Shown piece by piece: positions 8,589 to 18,848 of a stretch of 64,000 bases of DNA (the first letter of the stretch is position 1; every line of letters begins with the position of its first letter). The stretch covers positions 2,739,753 to 2,803,752 of the forward strand of contig NZ_CP046453.1 of assembly GCF_009734405.1 (NCBI RefSeq), read 5' to 3'. The notes under the pieces are model-generated. The model ran no database searches. It worked only from the letters and a program-made list of their open reading frames with translations, and was not told the DNA's origin. The position numbers were made by a program, and so were the translations under genes. This DNA is from Corynebacterium comes (GTDB lineage Bacteria; Actinomycetota; Actinomycetes; Mycobacteriales; Mycobacteriaceae).

Positions 8589-10220
8589 TCAGTCCTCCCG
8601 GTGATCCTCCTGCCACTGACGGAGCACCGCTGACCGGTCGAGGCCGGCGTCCTCCAGTGCGGCGAGATCCTTCTTCTTGCCCCGGGCGGCCCGGAACTCG
8701 TCACCCAGATCCGCGATACGTGCCCCCTCCTTCACGGCGTCGGCCACCGTCGCGAACATCGGCACCTGCAGTCGCGCCCGCTCCAGGCCTTCAATGGTCG
8801 GCAGATTGGCGCGGGCGACGAGGAGATCGATGCCGTCCTTGGCTAGGGCGTCGACAAGCGAGGACAGCGCCTGCACGCCGGTGTAGTCGAGGTCGGTGAT
8901 GGCGGCGGCGTCGAGAACCACCACCTTGTAGGGGCCGGAGTCCTCGATCTCCTCATGCAGGCCGGACACGACGTAATCGGCGTCCGCGTACCAGATCGGC
9001 GCCTCCACCGACCAGACCAGCACGCCCGGGACCTGATGGGTCTCGATGCCGACGTCCACGGGAACCCAGTGGTTCGACTCAGGGATCAGCCCCTTGCGGT
9101 AAGCCAGCGGCCGGGCGGCCCGACGTGTGCGGTCCAGCAGAGTGAGCAGCACCGCTACCGCCACCCCCTCGGCGATGCCGAGCGTGACAACGAGCACGAC
9201 CGTCAGCAGCGCGACACCGAACTCGGCACGGCTGTAGGCGAAGATACGGCGCAGCTCCTTCACGCGGATGAGAGTGAAGGCGATGTGCACCAGGACCGCC
9301 GACACCGCGGCCTCCGGGAGCAGAGGCACCAGGCCCCCACCGAAGAACAGCACCAGCGCCACGAGGCCCGCCGCCACCAGTGACACGAACTGGTTCGTGC
9401 CGCGGGCGGCCTGGATGACCCGGGTGCGGGCGGGAGAGGCGTTCAGGGCAAAGCAACCGAAGAGCGCCGACACCGCGGACGCCACACCGATGGCCCCGAT
9501 GTCACGGTCGAGATCGGGTCGGCCCTGACGGGTGGCGGCCTCGGTCGCACCCGTCTGCACGGTGATCAACAGCGCAATGACCAGGGCAGTGGGCAGGAGT
9601 TGGACCGCCAGCCCCCAGGGGAGGGTCAACGGGGAGACGAAGGTGAACACCGTATCCACTTCCGCCAGGACGGCCACATCAAGCTTGAACAGACCCGTGA
9701 CCGCAGCGGCCAGGATCAGTGCCAGAAGCGCGCCGGGCAGCCGGGGACTGATCGCCTGGGTCACCAGGATGATCACCAGCACACCCGCGCTCAGCCCAGC
9801 GACGACCGGCCCGGCGAGCACCGTCTCCATCTGGCTGATCACGATGCGCAGGCCGATGCCGGCGAGCAGCCCGACGGTGACGGCGCGGGAGAGGAACTGG
9901 GTGATCCAGCTGCCCCGGATCAGGGCGACGCCGATGAGCAGAACAGCCACCATCAGTGACAGCAGCGGCAGTGAACCATCCGCCGAGCCCACCACGAGGA
10001 CACCGGCGGCGAGCAGGGGAGCGATGCTGGAGTCAGGCCCGACGTTGATGATGCGGTGGGCGCCCACCGCCCCGAAGACCACGGCGCCGATGATGAAGCC
10101 CGTCAGGCCGAGACCGGGTTCCACACCGACGAGTCTGGCGATCGCCATCACCTGTGGAACCGCGACGGCCGCGAGAGTTGAACCGGCGAGCAGGGTGGTG
10201 GTTGAGGCGCGCGGGGTCAT
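8589..10220 (-). CDS. SulP-family anion transporter with STAS domain
   Basis: SLC26/SulP-type inner-membrane transporter of 543 aa. The N-terminal half to about residue 400 is a string of 10-14 hydrophobic helices starting with LAAVAVPQVMAIARLVG, the SulP helix-1 pattern. The C-terminus is a STAS domain with KVVVLDAAAITDLDYTG, whose loop matches the DxSxxxxxDxxG site of anti-sigma antagonists. Substrates in the family are sulfate, bicarbonate or dicarboxylates. An in-frame ATG 18 bases further upstream (10238) is possible; ATG 10220 fits the family start better. The trp leader lies just upstream in the opposite direction. Confidence 0.87.
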   Translation of the reverse strand: MTPRASTTTLLAGSTLAAVAVPQVMAIARLVGVEPGLGLTGFIIGAVVFGAVGAHRIINVGPDSSIAPLLAAGVLVVGSADGSLPLLSLMVAVLLIGVALIRGSWITQFLSRAVTVGLLAGIGLRIVISQMETVLAGPVVAGLSAGVLVIILVTQAISPRLPGALLALILAAAVTGLFKLDVAVLAEVDTVFTFVSPLTLPWGLAVQLLPTALVIALLITVQTGATEAATRQGRPDLDRDIGAIGVASAVSALFGCFALNASPARTRVIQAARGTNQFVSLVAAGLVALVLFFGGGLVPLLPEAAVSAVLVHIAFTLIRVKELRRIFAYSRAEFGVALLTVVLVVTLGIAEGVAVAVLLTLLDRTRRAARPLAYRKGLIPESNHWVPVDVGIETHQVPGVLVWSVEAPIWYADADYVVSGLHEEIEDSGPYKVVVLDAAAITDLDYTGVQALSSLVDALAKDGIDLLVARANLPTIEGLERARLQVPMFATVADAVKEGARIADLGDEFRAARGKKKDLAALEDAGLDRSAVLRQWQEDHRED

Positions 10221-10283
10221 GCTCTCTGAATACCCCATCGGGAGGAGTTGCGTCGGGGCGGAAGGGAGATTAACGTCTGTGAC

Positions 10284-10334
10284 GTGAACAACTCGACTTC
10301 AACTCGAAGCACCCAGTGGTGGTGGCGCGCTTAA
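10284..10334 (+). CDS. trpL: trp leader peptide with three tandem Trp codons
   Basis: A 16-codon ORF (GTG to TAA) encodes MNNSTSTRSTQWWWRA, with three consecutive TGG codons at 10317-10325. TAACGT at 10271-10276 lies 7 bases before the GTG, so the leader mRNA probably begins at the start codon. Low Trp-tRNA should stall the ribosome on the TGG run and favour an antiterminator over the hairpin at 10366-10400. The same layout is known for corynebacterial trp operons. Confidence 0.9.
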   Translation: MNNSTSTRSTQWWWRA

Positions 10335-10365
10335 TCGGCGAGCCACACGTGTTGCACTCAATCTC

Positions 10366-10410
10366 AGGCCCGCCGGCTTCCCCAGGAAGCGCTGCGGGCC
10401 TTGTATCTTT
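10366..10410 (+). terminator. trp operon attenuator hairpin
   Basis: AGGCCCGC (10366-10373) pairs with GCGGGCCT (10394-10401), and an inner stem GGCTTCC/GGAAGC extends it. TTGTATCTTT follows. It lies between trpL and trpE, as expected for transcription attenuation. Confidence 0.85.
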
Positions 10411-10471
10411 CTCGGGTACACCACCTGGCCGGCAGCGGGAAACCAACACCCCAGGAAAGTAGAATGACCCG

Positions 10472-12025
10472 ATGACGAGTAGTTCCCCGCCCGTGGTGCT
10501 CACCCGCGAAGTCCGCTATCACGCGGACGCCTCCGGACTCTTCGCCCATCTCGGCGGCACCACCACCCAGGATTCCGTCCTTCTGGAGTCGGCCGACATC
10601 ACCACCCGGTCAGGCATCTCCTCCGTCGCGGTCCTCACCTCCTCGGTACGACTGACCTGTACCGGCCACTCGGTGACCGCGACGCCGCTGACGGCCTCGG
10701 GTGAGATGATCGTCGAGAAGCTCAACGCACAGCTGGCCGACTACGGCCGCGGCACCTTCAAGTTCCCGCGGACCGACGCCGTCGAGGAACGCGAACGCCT
10801 CACGGCCGTCAGCCCCGTCGAGCCGCTACGCGCCCTGACCCGGGACGCAGGTTACGAGGACCCCACACACACGCTGCCCATGCTCGCCGGCGGCATCGCC
10901 TTCGACTTCCTGGAGACCTTCGAGGAGCTGCCCGCGGTGGGGGAGGGGACCAACACCTACCCGGACTACCAGTTCGTGCTGGCCGAGATCGTGCTCACCA
11001 TCAACCACGGATCACAGACCGCACACCTCACCGGAGTCTCCCTCGATGAGGCGGATCTCTCTGCCCGGCTCGAAGAACTCGCCGCACTTATCGACGCCGC
11101 CGAGCACAGCTACGAGCCGGAGCACCACCCCGAGGACGTCCTGAAGGTCACCGCCGACATCCCCGACGCGGAGTTCCGCGAGCAGGTGGTCGCCCTCAAG
11201 CAGAACATCTACGACGGCGACATCTACCAGGTTGTCCCGGCACGCACCTTCACCGCGCCCTGCCCCGACGCCTTCGCCGCCTACCGCCAGCTGCGCGAAA
11301 CCAACCCCAGCCCGTACATGTTCTACCAGCGGGGCATCGGCACCAACGGTCGCCCCTACGAGCTCTTCGGCGCCTCACCCGAGTCCAACCTGAAGTTCGA
11401 CTCCACCACCCGCGAAGTGCAGCTCTACCCCATCGCCGGCACCCGCCCCCGCGGCATGAACCCGGACGGCTCCATCAACGACGAGCTGGACATCCGCATG
11501 GAGCTGGAACTGCGTACCGACGCCAAGGAGATCGCCGAGCACACCATGCTCGTCGACCTCGCCCGCAACGACCTCGCCCGCGTCGCCGTGCCCGCCACCC
11601 GCCGGGTCGCCGACCTGCTGCAGGTGGACCGCTACTCCCGCGTCATGCACCTCGTCTCCCGCGTCACCGCCACGCTCGACCCCGAACTGGACGCCCTCGA
11701 CGCCTACCGCGCCTGCATGAACATGGGCACGCTGTCCGGCGCGCCGAAGATCCGGGCGATGGAGCTGCTGCGCGGCGTCGAGAAGCGACGCCGGGGTTCC
11801 TACGGCGGTGCCATCGGGTACCTCCGGGGCAACGGCGACATGGACAACTGCATCGTCATCCGCTCCGCCTTCGTCCAGGACGGCGTCGCCTCCGTCCAGG
11901 CCGGCGCCGGCGTGGTCCGCGACTCCAACCCGCAGGCCGAGGCCGACGAAACCCTGCACAAGGCCTACGCCGTGCTCAACGCCATCGCGCTCGCCGCGGA
12001 TTCCACCCTGGAGGTCATCCGATGA
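10472..12025 (+). CDS. trpE: Anthranilate synthase component I
   Basis: A 517-aa chorismate-utilising enzyme that makes anthranilate with TrpG-supplied ammonia, the first step of tryptophan synthesis. The N-terminal regulatory motif LLESAD (about residues 34-39) is the Trp feedback site. The C-terminal catalytic domain includes YQVVPARTF, PYMFY, the GTRPRG stretch and VQAGAGVVRDSNPQAEADE. AGGAAAG precedes the ATG. TAGAAT at 10460-10465, 6 bases before the ATG, could also act as a secondary leaderless promoter inside the operon. The gene overlaps trpG by four bases. Confidence 0.97.
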   Translation: MTSSSPPVVLTREVRYHADASGLFAHLGGTTTQDSVLLESADITTRSGISSVAVLTSSVRLTCTGHSVTATPLTASGEMIVEKLNAQLADYGRGTFKFPRTDAVEERERLTAVSPVEPLRALTRDAGYEDPTHTLPMLAGGIAFDFLETFEELPAVGEGTNTYPDYQFVLAEIVLTINHGSQTAHLTGVSLDEADLSARLEELAALIDAAEHSYEPEHHPEDVLKVTADIPDAEFREQVVALKQNIYDGDIYQVVPARTFTAPCPDAFAAYRQLRETNPSPYMFYQRGIGTNGRPYELFGASPESNLKFDSTTREVQLYPIAGTRPRGMNPDGSINDELDIRMELELRTDAKEIAEHTMLVDLARNDLARVAVPATRRVADLLQVDRYSRVMHLVSRVTATLDPELDALDAYRACMNMGTLSGAPKIRAMELLRGVEKRRRGSYGGAIGYLRGNGDMDNCIVIRSAFVQDGVASVQAGAGVVRDSNPQAEADETLHKAYAVLNAIALAADSTLEVIR

Positions 12026-12666
12026 CGCACATCGTTCTCATCGACAACCACGACAGCTTCGTCTACAACCTCGTCGACGCTTTCGCCGAGGCCGGATACC
12101 GCTGCACCGTCTTCCGTAACACCGTCGCCGTCGAGGACGTGCTCGCAGCGGAACCCGACCTGATCTGCCTCTCGCCCGGCCCCGGCTACCCGGCGGACGC
12201 GGGCAACATGATGCAGATCCTCGGCCGCGTGCTCGGCGAGATCCCGCTGCTGGGCATCTGCCTCGGCTTCCAGGCACTGCTCGAACACCACGGCGGTACG
12301 GTGGAACCCTGCGGCCCCGTCCACGGCGTCTCCGTCCCGATGACGCTCACCGACGCCGGAGTCGAGCATCCCGTCTTCGCCGGACTGGCCCTCGACGCCG
12401 GTCTGCCCGGCGTCGTCGCCCGCCTCGTACCCGTCGCCCGCTACCACTCCCTCGGCTGCCTTGCGGCTCCCGCAGGGCTGCGGTCGCTGGCGACGACGGA
12501 GACCGAGATCGGTGACGTCGTCATGGCGGCCGAGACCGAGAACGGTATGGCGATCGGCCTGCAGTTCCACCCGGAGAGCGTTCTCAGCCCGACGGGTCCG
12601 ATCATCCTGGCGCGCTGCGTCGAACAACTTCTCCCCATTTCCCGGAAAGAGGATTCCCGCCGATGA
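12022..12666 (+). CDS. trpG: Anthranilate synthase component II (glutamine amidotransferase)
   Basis: A 214-aa class I glutamine amidotransferase subunit. The nucleophile elbow GICLGFQALLEHHGG carries the catalytic Cys (about residue 79), and the His-Glu pair is in QFHPESVL near the C-terminus. The first residues IDNHDSFVYNLVDAF are typical of TrpG. The ATGA overlaps with trpE and trpD imply translational coupling. It could in principle also serve para-aminobenzoate synthesis, but the operon position supports the trp role. Confidence 0.96.
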   Translation: MTHIVLIDNHDSFVYNLVDAFAEAGYRCTVFRNTVAVEDVLAAEPDLICLSPGPGYPADAGNMMQILGRVLGEIPLLGICLGFQALLEHHGGTVEPCGPVHGVSVPMTLTDAGVEHPVFAGLALDAGLPGVVARLVPVARYHSLGCLAAPAGLRSLATTETEIGDVVMAAETENGMAIGLQFHPESVLSPTGPIILARCVEQLLPISRKEDSRR

Positions 12667-13691
12667 CCCACCCCGATACCCTCCAGGTGCTCATCAAGTA
12701 CCTGGACAAGAAGACCCCGACCGTCGAGGAGGCCGTGGAGGTCTTCACCCCGATGACCATCGGCGAATACGACGACGTCCATATCGCGGCCCTCCTGGCC
12801 ACCATCCGCACCCGCGGCGAAGCCTTCGCCGACATCGCCGGCGCAGCCAAGGCCTTCCTCAACGCGGGTCGCCCCTTCCCGGTCTCCGGCAAGGGCGTGC
12901 TCGACACCGCCGGCACGGGTGGCGACGGCGCCAACACCATCAACATCACCACCGGGGCATCGCTGGTCGCCGCCGCCGGTGGCCTCAAAGTGGTCAAGCA
13001 CGGCAATCGCTCCGTGTCCTCCAAGTCCGGTTCCGCGGACGTGCTCGAGGCCCTGAACATCCCGCTGGATCTCGACCCGGAGCGTGCCCAGCGTCAGTTC
13101 GAGGCCGCCAACTTCACCTTCCTCTTCGCCCCGGCCTACAACCCTGCCATCGCCCACGCGCAGCCGGTGCGCAAGGCCCTGCGGATTCCCACCATCTTCA
13201 ATGTGCTCGGCCCGCTGCTCTCCCCGGTACGCCCCGAGTTCCAGATCATGGGCGTGGCCAACCCGGCGCAGGGCCAGATGATCGCCGAGGTCTTCCGCGA
13301 ACTCGGCCGCTCCCGGGCACTGGTCGTCCACGGCTCCGGCACCGACGAGATCGCCGTCCACGGACCCACCGACATATGGGAACTCAAGGAGGACGGCGAC
13401 ATCATCTTCTATCAGGTGACGCCGGAGGAACTGGGCGTCGAGAAGTGCGAACTCGCCGATCTCGTAGGAGGCGACGGCGAGGAGAACGCCGTCCACATGC
13501 GCGCCATCTTCGACGGCACGGGCCCGGCCGCGCACCGCAACGCCGTGGCCGTGAACGCAGGCGCGATGTTCTACCTGAACTCACGCGTCGACTCGCTGCG
13601 CGAGGGCACCGAGCTCGCGCAGAAGCTCATCTCGGACGGCACTGTCCGGGAATGGCTCGCCAAGCACGAAGGGACCGACTATGGCGCATAA
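12663..13691 (+). CDS. trpD: Anthranilate phosphoribosyltransferase
   Basis: A 342-aa enzyme that joins anthranilate to PRPP. The PRPP loop reads DTAGTGGDGANTINITT (about residues 80-96), followed by VKHGNRSVSSKSGSADVLEAL, both diagnostic of TrpD. The length matches the family. The start overlaps trpG by four bases and the end overlaps trpCF by 11 bases. Confidence 0.97.
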   Translation: MTHPDTLQVLIKYLDKKTPTVEEAVEVFTPMTIGEYDDVHIAALLATIRTRGEAFADIAGAAKAFLNAGRPFPVSGKGVLDTAGTGGDGANTINITTGASLVAAAGGLKVVKHGNRSVSSKSGSADVLEALNIPLDLDPERAQRQFEAANFTFLFAPAYNPAIAHAQPVRKALRIPTIFNVLGPLLSPVRPEFQIMGVANPAQGQMIAEVFRELGRSRALVVHGSGTDEIAVHGPTDIWELKEDGDIIFYQVTPEELGVEKCELADLVGGDGEENAVHMRAIFDGTGPAAHRNAVAVNAGAMFYLNSRVDSLREGTELAQKLISDGTVREWLAKHEGTDYGA

Positions 13692-15108
13692 CAATCTTCC
13701 GACCGTTCTCGAGGGCATCGTCGAAGGCCGTCGCGGCCATCTTGAGGAGATCCGTGCCCGCATCGCACACGTGGACCTCTCCACGCTGACGAAGTCGACC
13801 CGTTCACTCCATGAGAACCTGCGTGCCGACGGCCGCGGCGGCAACCGTTTCATCATGGAGTGCAAGTCCGCATCGCCCTCACTCGGCATGATCCGGGAGC
13901 ACTATGAGCCGGGCGCGATCGCCCACGTCTACTCCCGCTACGCCAGCGGCATCTCCGTCCTCTGCGAACCGGATCGCTTCGGCGGCGACTATGACCACCT
14001 GGCCACCGTCGCGTCCTCGACCCACCTGCCGGTGCTGTGCAAGGACTTCATCATCGACGAGATCCAGATCCACGCCGCCCGCTACTTCGGCGCCGACGCG
14101 ATCCTGCTCATGCTCTCCGTGCTTTCCGACGAGGAGTACACCGAGCTTGCCGACGTCGCCGCCCGCTACGGCCTGGATATCCTCACCGAGGTGATCGACG
14201 AGGAGGAGGTGGAGCGCGCTCTACATCTGGGAGCGAAAATCTTCGGAATCAATCACCGGAACCTCCACGACCTCTCCATCGACCTGGAACGCTCTGCACG
14301 TCTCGCGGCCCTGTTACCCGAGGACGCGGTCGTCGTCTCCGAATCCGGCATCCGCAACAGCGAGACCGTCCGCCAGCTCGGTGGCCACTCCAACGGCTTC
14401 CTCGTCGGCTCGCAGCTGACCTCCCAGCCGGACGTCGACCTGGCCGCGCGCGAGCTCGTGTACGGCCCGAACAAGGTCTGCGGCCTGACCTCCCCGACAG
14501 CCGCCCAAGCCGCAGCTGCGGCAGGCGCGGTCTACGGCGGACTCATCTTCGACGAGCCCTCGCGGCGCAATGTTTCACGTGAAACCGCCGAGCAGATCAT
14601 CGCCTCCGAGGGTGGCCTGAAATACGTCGCAGTTTCTCGCCGCACCTCGGACTACCGCACGCTCTGTCTCGACGGAGTCGTGGCCGTGCAGATCCACGCG
14701 CCTTACCAGGGGTCGGTCGACGCCGAACTCGAACTCGTGCGTGCAGTCCGGGCCGAGGTGCCGGAAGGCGTCGAGATCTGGCGCGCCGTCTCCATGACCT
14801 CCGCCGACGGAGAGTGGGCGAAGGCGATCGTCGGCGACGTCGACAAGCTCGTCCTCGACTCCGGCGAGGGCGGCACCGGCACCACCTTCGACTGGACGTC
14901 CATCCCCGCTGAAGTGAAGCAGCACAGCCTGCTCGCCGGAGGGCTCTCGCCCACAAACCTCAGCGACGCCCTCACCGTCGGATGCCTCGGCCTCGACCTC
15001 AACTCCGGCGTGGAGTACCCCGTCGGGGCAGGGGAGTGGGCGGGCAGGAAGGACGCCGGCGCCCTGCGGCACGCATTCGCCACCATTCGCAGCTTCAGCT
15101 ACCCATAG
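13681..15108 (+). CDS. trpCF: Bifunctional indole-3-glycerol-phosphate synthase / phosphoribosylanthranilate isomerase
   Basis: A 475-aa fusion of two TIM barrels. The TrpC part (to about residue 255) has [32 protein letters not shown] and VVSESGI. The TrpF part starts near KVCGLTS (about residue 262), with [10 protein letters not shown] and the C-terminal [12 protein letters not shown] and [11 protein letters not shown]. The C-F fusion also occurs in enterobacteria and other corynebacteria. A parS site (14571-14586) lies inside the early TrpF coding sequence and encodes NVSRET, so the gene doubles as a chromosome-partitioning site. Confidence 0.95.
   Translation: MAHNNLPTVLEGIVEGRRGHLEEIRARIAHVDLSTLTKSTRSLHENLRADGRGGNRFIMECKSASPSLGMIREHYEPGAIAHVYSRYASGISVLCEPDRFGGDYDHLATVASSTHLPVLCKDFIIDEIQIHAARYFGADAILLMLSVLSDEEYTELADVAARYGLDILTEVIDEEEVERALHLGAKIFGINHRNLHDLSIDLERSARLAALLPEDAVVVSESGIRNSETVRQLGGHSNGFLVGSQLTSQPDVDLAARELVYGPNKVCGLTSPTAAQAAAAAGAVYGGLIFDEPSRRNVSRETAEQIIASEGGLKYVAVSRRTSDYRTLCLDGVVAVQIHAPYQGSVDAELELVRAVRAEVPEGVEIWRAVSMTSADGEWAKAIVGDVDKLVLDSGEGGTGTTFDWTSIPAEVKQHSLLAGGLSPTNLSDALTVGCLGLDLNSGVEYPVGAGEWAGRKDAGALRHAFATIRSFSYP
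14571..14586. other. parS site (ParB binding)
   Basis: TGTTTCACGTGAAACC: 15 of 16 bases match the bacterial parS consensus TGTTTCACGTGAAACA, with the full 14-base palindromic core. It lies within trpCF, 49.4 kb from the dnaA start, and parAB are in the same window. Confidence 0.92.
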
Positions 15109-15119
15109 GATTGAAAGAC

Positions 15120-16382
<1,263 letters not shown>

Positions 16383-16384
16383 TC

Positions 16385-17227
16385 ATGACCCGCTACCACA
16401 AATTATTCTCCGCACTCGCCGAGAAGAACGAGGGCGCATTCGTCCCCTTCCTCATGCTCGGCGACCCCACGTCAGCCGACGCCCTGGAGATCGTCCGAAC
16501 CGTCGTCGCCGCGGGTGCCGACGCCCTGGAGCTCGGCGTCCCCTTCTCCGATCCGGTCGCTGACGGCCCCACGATCCAGAAGTCCCACATCCGCGCCCTC
16601 GACGGTGGCGCAACGGTGAATGGCGCACTCGAACAGATCCGCACCATCCGCGCGGAATTCCCGGATCTGCCGATCGGCATGCTCATCTACGGCAACGTGC
16701 CCTTCACCCGCGGCATCGACACCTTCTACCGCGAATTCGCCGAGGCAGGGGCGGACTCCATCCTGCTTCCCGACGTCCCCGTGCGCGAAGGCGAGCCCTT
16801 CGCCGCCGCCGCCCGAGCCGCCGGCATCGACCCCATCTTCATCGCCCCGGCCCAGGCCGCCGAGAAGACCCTCGCAGGCGTTGCCGCCCACTCCACGGGC
16901 TACATCTATGCCGTTTCCCGTCACGGGGTGACCGGCACGGAACGCGAATCCGAGACTACGGGCCTCAAGGAGGTCGTCGAGAACGTCAAACGTTTCGGTG
17001 GCGCCCCTATCCTTCTGGGCTTCGGCATCTCCACACCGCAGCACGTTGCCGAGGCGATCGCGGCCGGCGCTGCAGGTGCGATCTCCGGATCCGCCATCAC
17101 CAAGCTGATCGACAGGTACGTCGAAGGCGTGCACCCGAACCCGGGACGCATCACCGATATGCCTGCCCTGAAGTCTGAACTGACCGAGTTTGTTTCAGCG
17201 ATGAAGGCTGCCACACAGCGCGGATAG
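16385..17227 (+). CDS. trpA: Tryptophan synthase alpha chain
   Basis: A 280-aa TIM-barrel lyase that releases indole from indole-3-glycerol phosphate for TrpB. The catalytic Glu is in PFLMLGDP and the Asp in ELGVPFSDPVADGPTIQ; the phosphate loop GFGISTPQHV and GAISGSAI are near the C-terminus. It is the last gene of the operon and is followed by a strong terminator. Confidence 0.97.
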   Translation: MTRYHKLFSALAEKNEGAFVPFLMLGDPTSADALEIVRTVVAAGADALELGVPFSDPVADGPTIQKSHIRALDGGATVNGALEQIRTIRAEFPDLPIGMLIYGNVPFTRGIDTFYREFAEAGADSILLPDVPVREGEPFAAAARAAGIDPIFIAPAQAAEKTLAGVAAHSTGYIYAVSRHGVTGTERESETTGLKEVVENVKRFGGAPILLGFGISTPQHVAEAIAAGAAGAISGSAITKLIDRYVEGVHPNPGRITDMPALKSELTEFVSAMKAATQRG

Positions 17228-17240
17228 CTTTCCCGGACCC

Positions 17241-17280
17241 GGCACCCGTCCACCTTGGTGGGCGGGTGCCTTTTCTGTTT
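17241..17280 (+). terminator. trp operon terminator
   Basis: GGCACCCGTCCACC (17241-17254) pairs with GGTGGGCGGGTGCC (17257-17270), with mismatches only at the centre, and is followed by TTTTCTGTTT. It begins 13 bases after the trpA stop. Confidence 0.92.
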
Positions 17281-17285
17281 ACCCC

Positions 17286-17314
17286 TTGCACCTTCCGGAC
17301 ACATGTTCTAACGT
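17286..17314 (+). promoter_or_regulatory. Promoter of the HNH/DUF222 gene
   Basis: TTGCAC (17286-17291) and TAACGT (17309-17314) are spaced by 17 bases, a good SigA-type promoter. The gene start lies 37 bases downstream behind AAGGGGAGGG, so unlike many neighbours this transcript has a normal leader and ribosome site. Confidence 0.6.
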
Positions 17315-17350
17315 TGGTATCGAACGTACAGCCTAAGGGGAGGGCGAGTC

Positions 17351-18634
17351 ATGGGGGCTCCGGAGTCGGTCGTGGACCGGGTACTCAGGGAACTACTTCA
17401 TCCGACCAACTTCTACTCGGTGTGCTCAACAACGGACCGGGTGGCGATTAACGGTGCACGGATTCGCCGCGCCGACCACGAGATGTGGCAGTCAGTTCTT
17501 CCCGATGAAATGGCGGATATCGAGCTTGTCCTGGCGTCGCTCCGTAGCTCCACGGGATACGGCGATCGTTACATCCAGAGCGCTCTGTTCGCCCACCACC
17601 GTTTGCGTGAACTACCGAGGCTCAAAGCCCTCCAGGAGCGCCTCTTCCATCTCGATCTACCCAGACTGAAGGCCATCGACGCAGTGCTCTGCAAGGTGGA
17701 CGCAGACGTCACCGAACATCTGCGCATCATCGACGAGGAACTCACCACCTACCTCACGCCCACGCGGCCGAATCAGAACCTGCCCACCGCCGGGGCGATC
17801 CGCAGGAAGCTCAACGCCATCATCCTGACCCTGGACGACACCATCTCCGCCAATGACACGCCCGCCCCGGCAGGGGAGGGGTTCTCCGTCGGGATCGACG
17901 GCAGCCAGGGGTACGTCGACGTCGTCACGGACTCGGTGTCAGCCCTTGAGATCGACGAGCGGGTGCGCAAGCATGCAGCAGCCCGGGACATCAGCCTGAC
18001 GGAAGCCTTCAAGGAGCTCATCCGCGGCGAGGGCAAGACAACGGTGGTACTCAACATGTACCGCGCCCACGATGTGGAAGATGCCCCTGGCTGGATTTCC
18101 GGAATCGGTTGGATCAGTCCGGAAGCGACCGACCTGCTGGCGGAGAAGGCCACCGAAATCCAGGACATGGATCACCTCTATGGCAAGGTGGCCAACTCCT
18201 ATGCCACCCCGGAGGATATCCGGGCGGTGGTCATCGGACTGGACGGCGGATGCGGTTATCCCGACTGTCACTGCCACGGGTTCCGGGCACAGATGGACCA
18301 CCGTGTCGACTTCGAGGAGGGTGGCCTCACCACTGCCGCCAACCTGGCGGCCATTTGCCAGCACCACCACAACATCAAGACGGATGGCCGGGTCCGCTAC
18401 ATCATCGACCCCCACACGCGGGAGAAATTCTGGCTGTTTGAGGACGGCCATTGGGCCTCCTCCGAACCCAGCGGTCCACTCTCACCCAAGGAACGACACT
18501 GGCTGCAGACCGTCAGCCAAAGAAGAGAGAAACGCCGAGATCGAATCCGTGTCGAATCACAGGCCAAAAGAAGCGCCGAATTCGTACCCCTGATCACCGA
18601 GGCTGATCAGGGCGACGATCCACCACCGTTCTGA
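17351..18634 (+). CDS. HNH endonuclease domain protein, DUF222 / 13E12-repeat type
   Basis: A 427-aa actinobacterial protein of the DUF222-HNH architecture. The helical DUF222-like region spans about residues 20-280. The HNH domain follows: GCGYPDCHCHGF (zinc-type Cys pair), then MDHRVDFEEGGLTTAANLAAICQ and HHHNIK, giving the DH...N...H nuclease core at about residues 298-340. The last 60 residues are basic and rich in KR. The biological role of this abundant family is unknown. ATG 17351 has GGGGAGGG upstream. Confidence 0.85.
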   Translation: MGAPESVVDRVLRELLHPTNFYSVCSTTDRVAINGARIRRADHEMWQSVLPDEMADIELVLASLRSSTGYGDRYIQSALFAHHRLRELPRLKALQERLFHLDLPRLKAIDAVLCKVDADVTEHLRIIDEELTTYLTPTRPNQNLPTAGAIRRKLNAIILTLDDTISANDTPAPAGEGFSVGIDGSQGYVDVVTDSVSALEIDERVRKHAAARDISLTEAFKELIRGEGKTTVVLNMYRAHDVEDAPGWISGIGWISPEATDLLAEKATEIQDMDHLYGKVANSYATPEDIRAVVIGLDGGCGYPDCHCHGFRAQMDHRVDFEEGGLTTAANLAAICQHHHNIKTDGRVRYIIDPHTREKFWLFEDGHWASSEPSGPLSPKERHWLQTVSQRREKRRDRIRVESQAKRSAEFVPLITEADQGDDPPPF

Positions 18635-18815
18635 CTCTGACAGTGCATGCTGGGGGCATGAGAATTGTGCAGCTCTGTGAAGTCGCGGGTGCATCTCCGG
18701 GCACCATGAGGCGTGACCACCGCTCAGCCATCGGAAAAGGAGTGTCTGGCCCCATGGAACACCTCTTAGCGTGGTCCCTGTCGACCCCATTATGTGGCGA
18801 TCCGAGCGTCATAGA

Positions 18816-18831
18816 TGTTTCACGTGAAACG
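18816..18831. other. parS site (ParB binding)
   Basis: TGTTTCACGTGAAACG carries the full TTTCACGTGAAA core. It lies in the 214-base gap before the ABC transporter, 18 bases upstream of its start codon, 45.1 kb from dnaA. No convincing gene was found in the rest of this gap. Confidence 0.92.
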
Positions 18832-18848
18832 ATCGGGGAGTGAAGGCC

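Noticed and set aside
18643..18843. 66-codon frame before the ABC exporter
   Set aside because: No ribosome site, no family, and its end is made by the parS palindrome.
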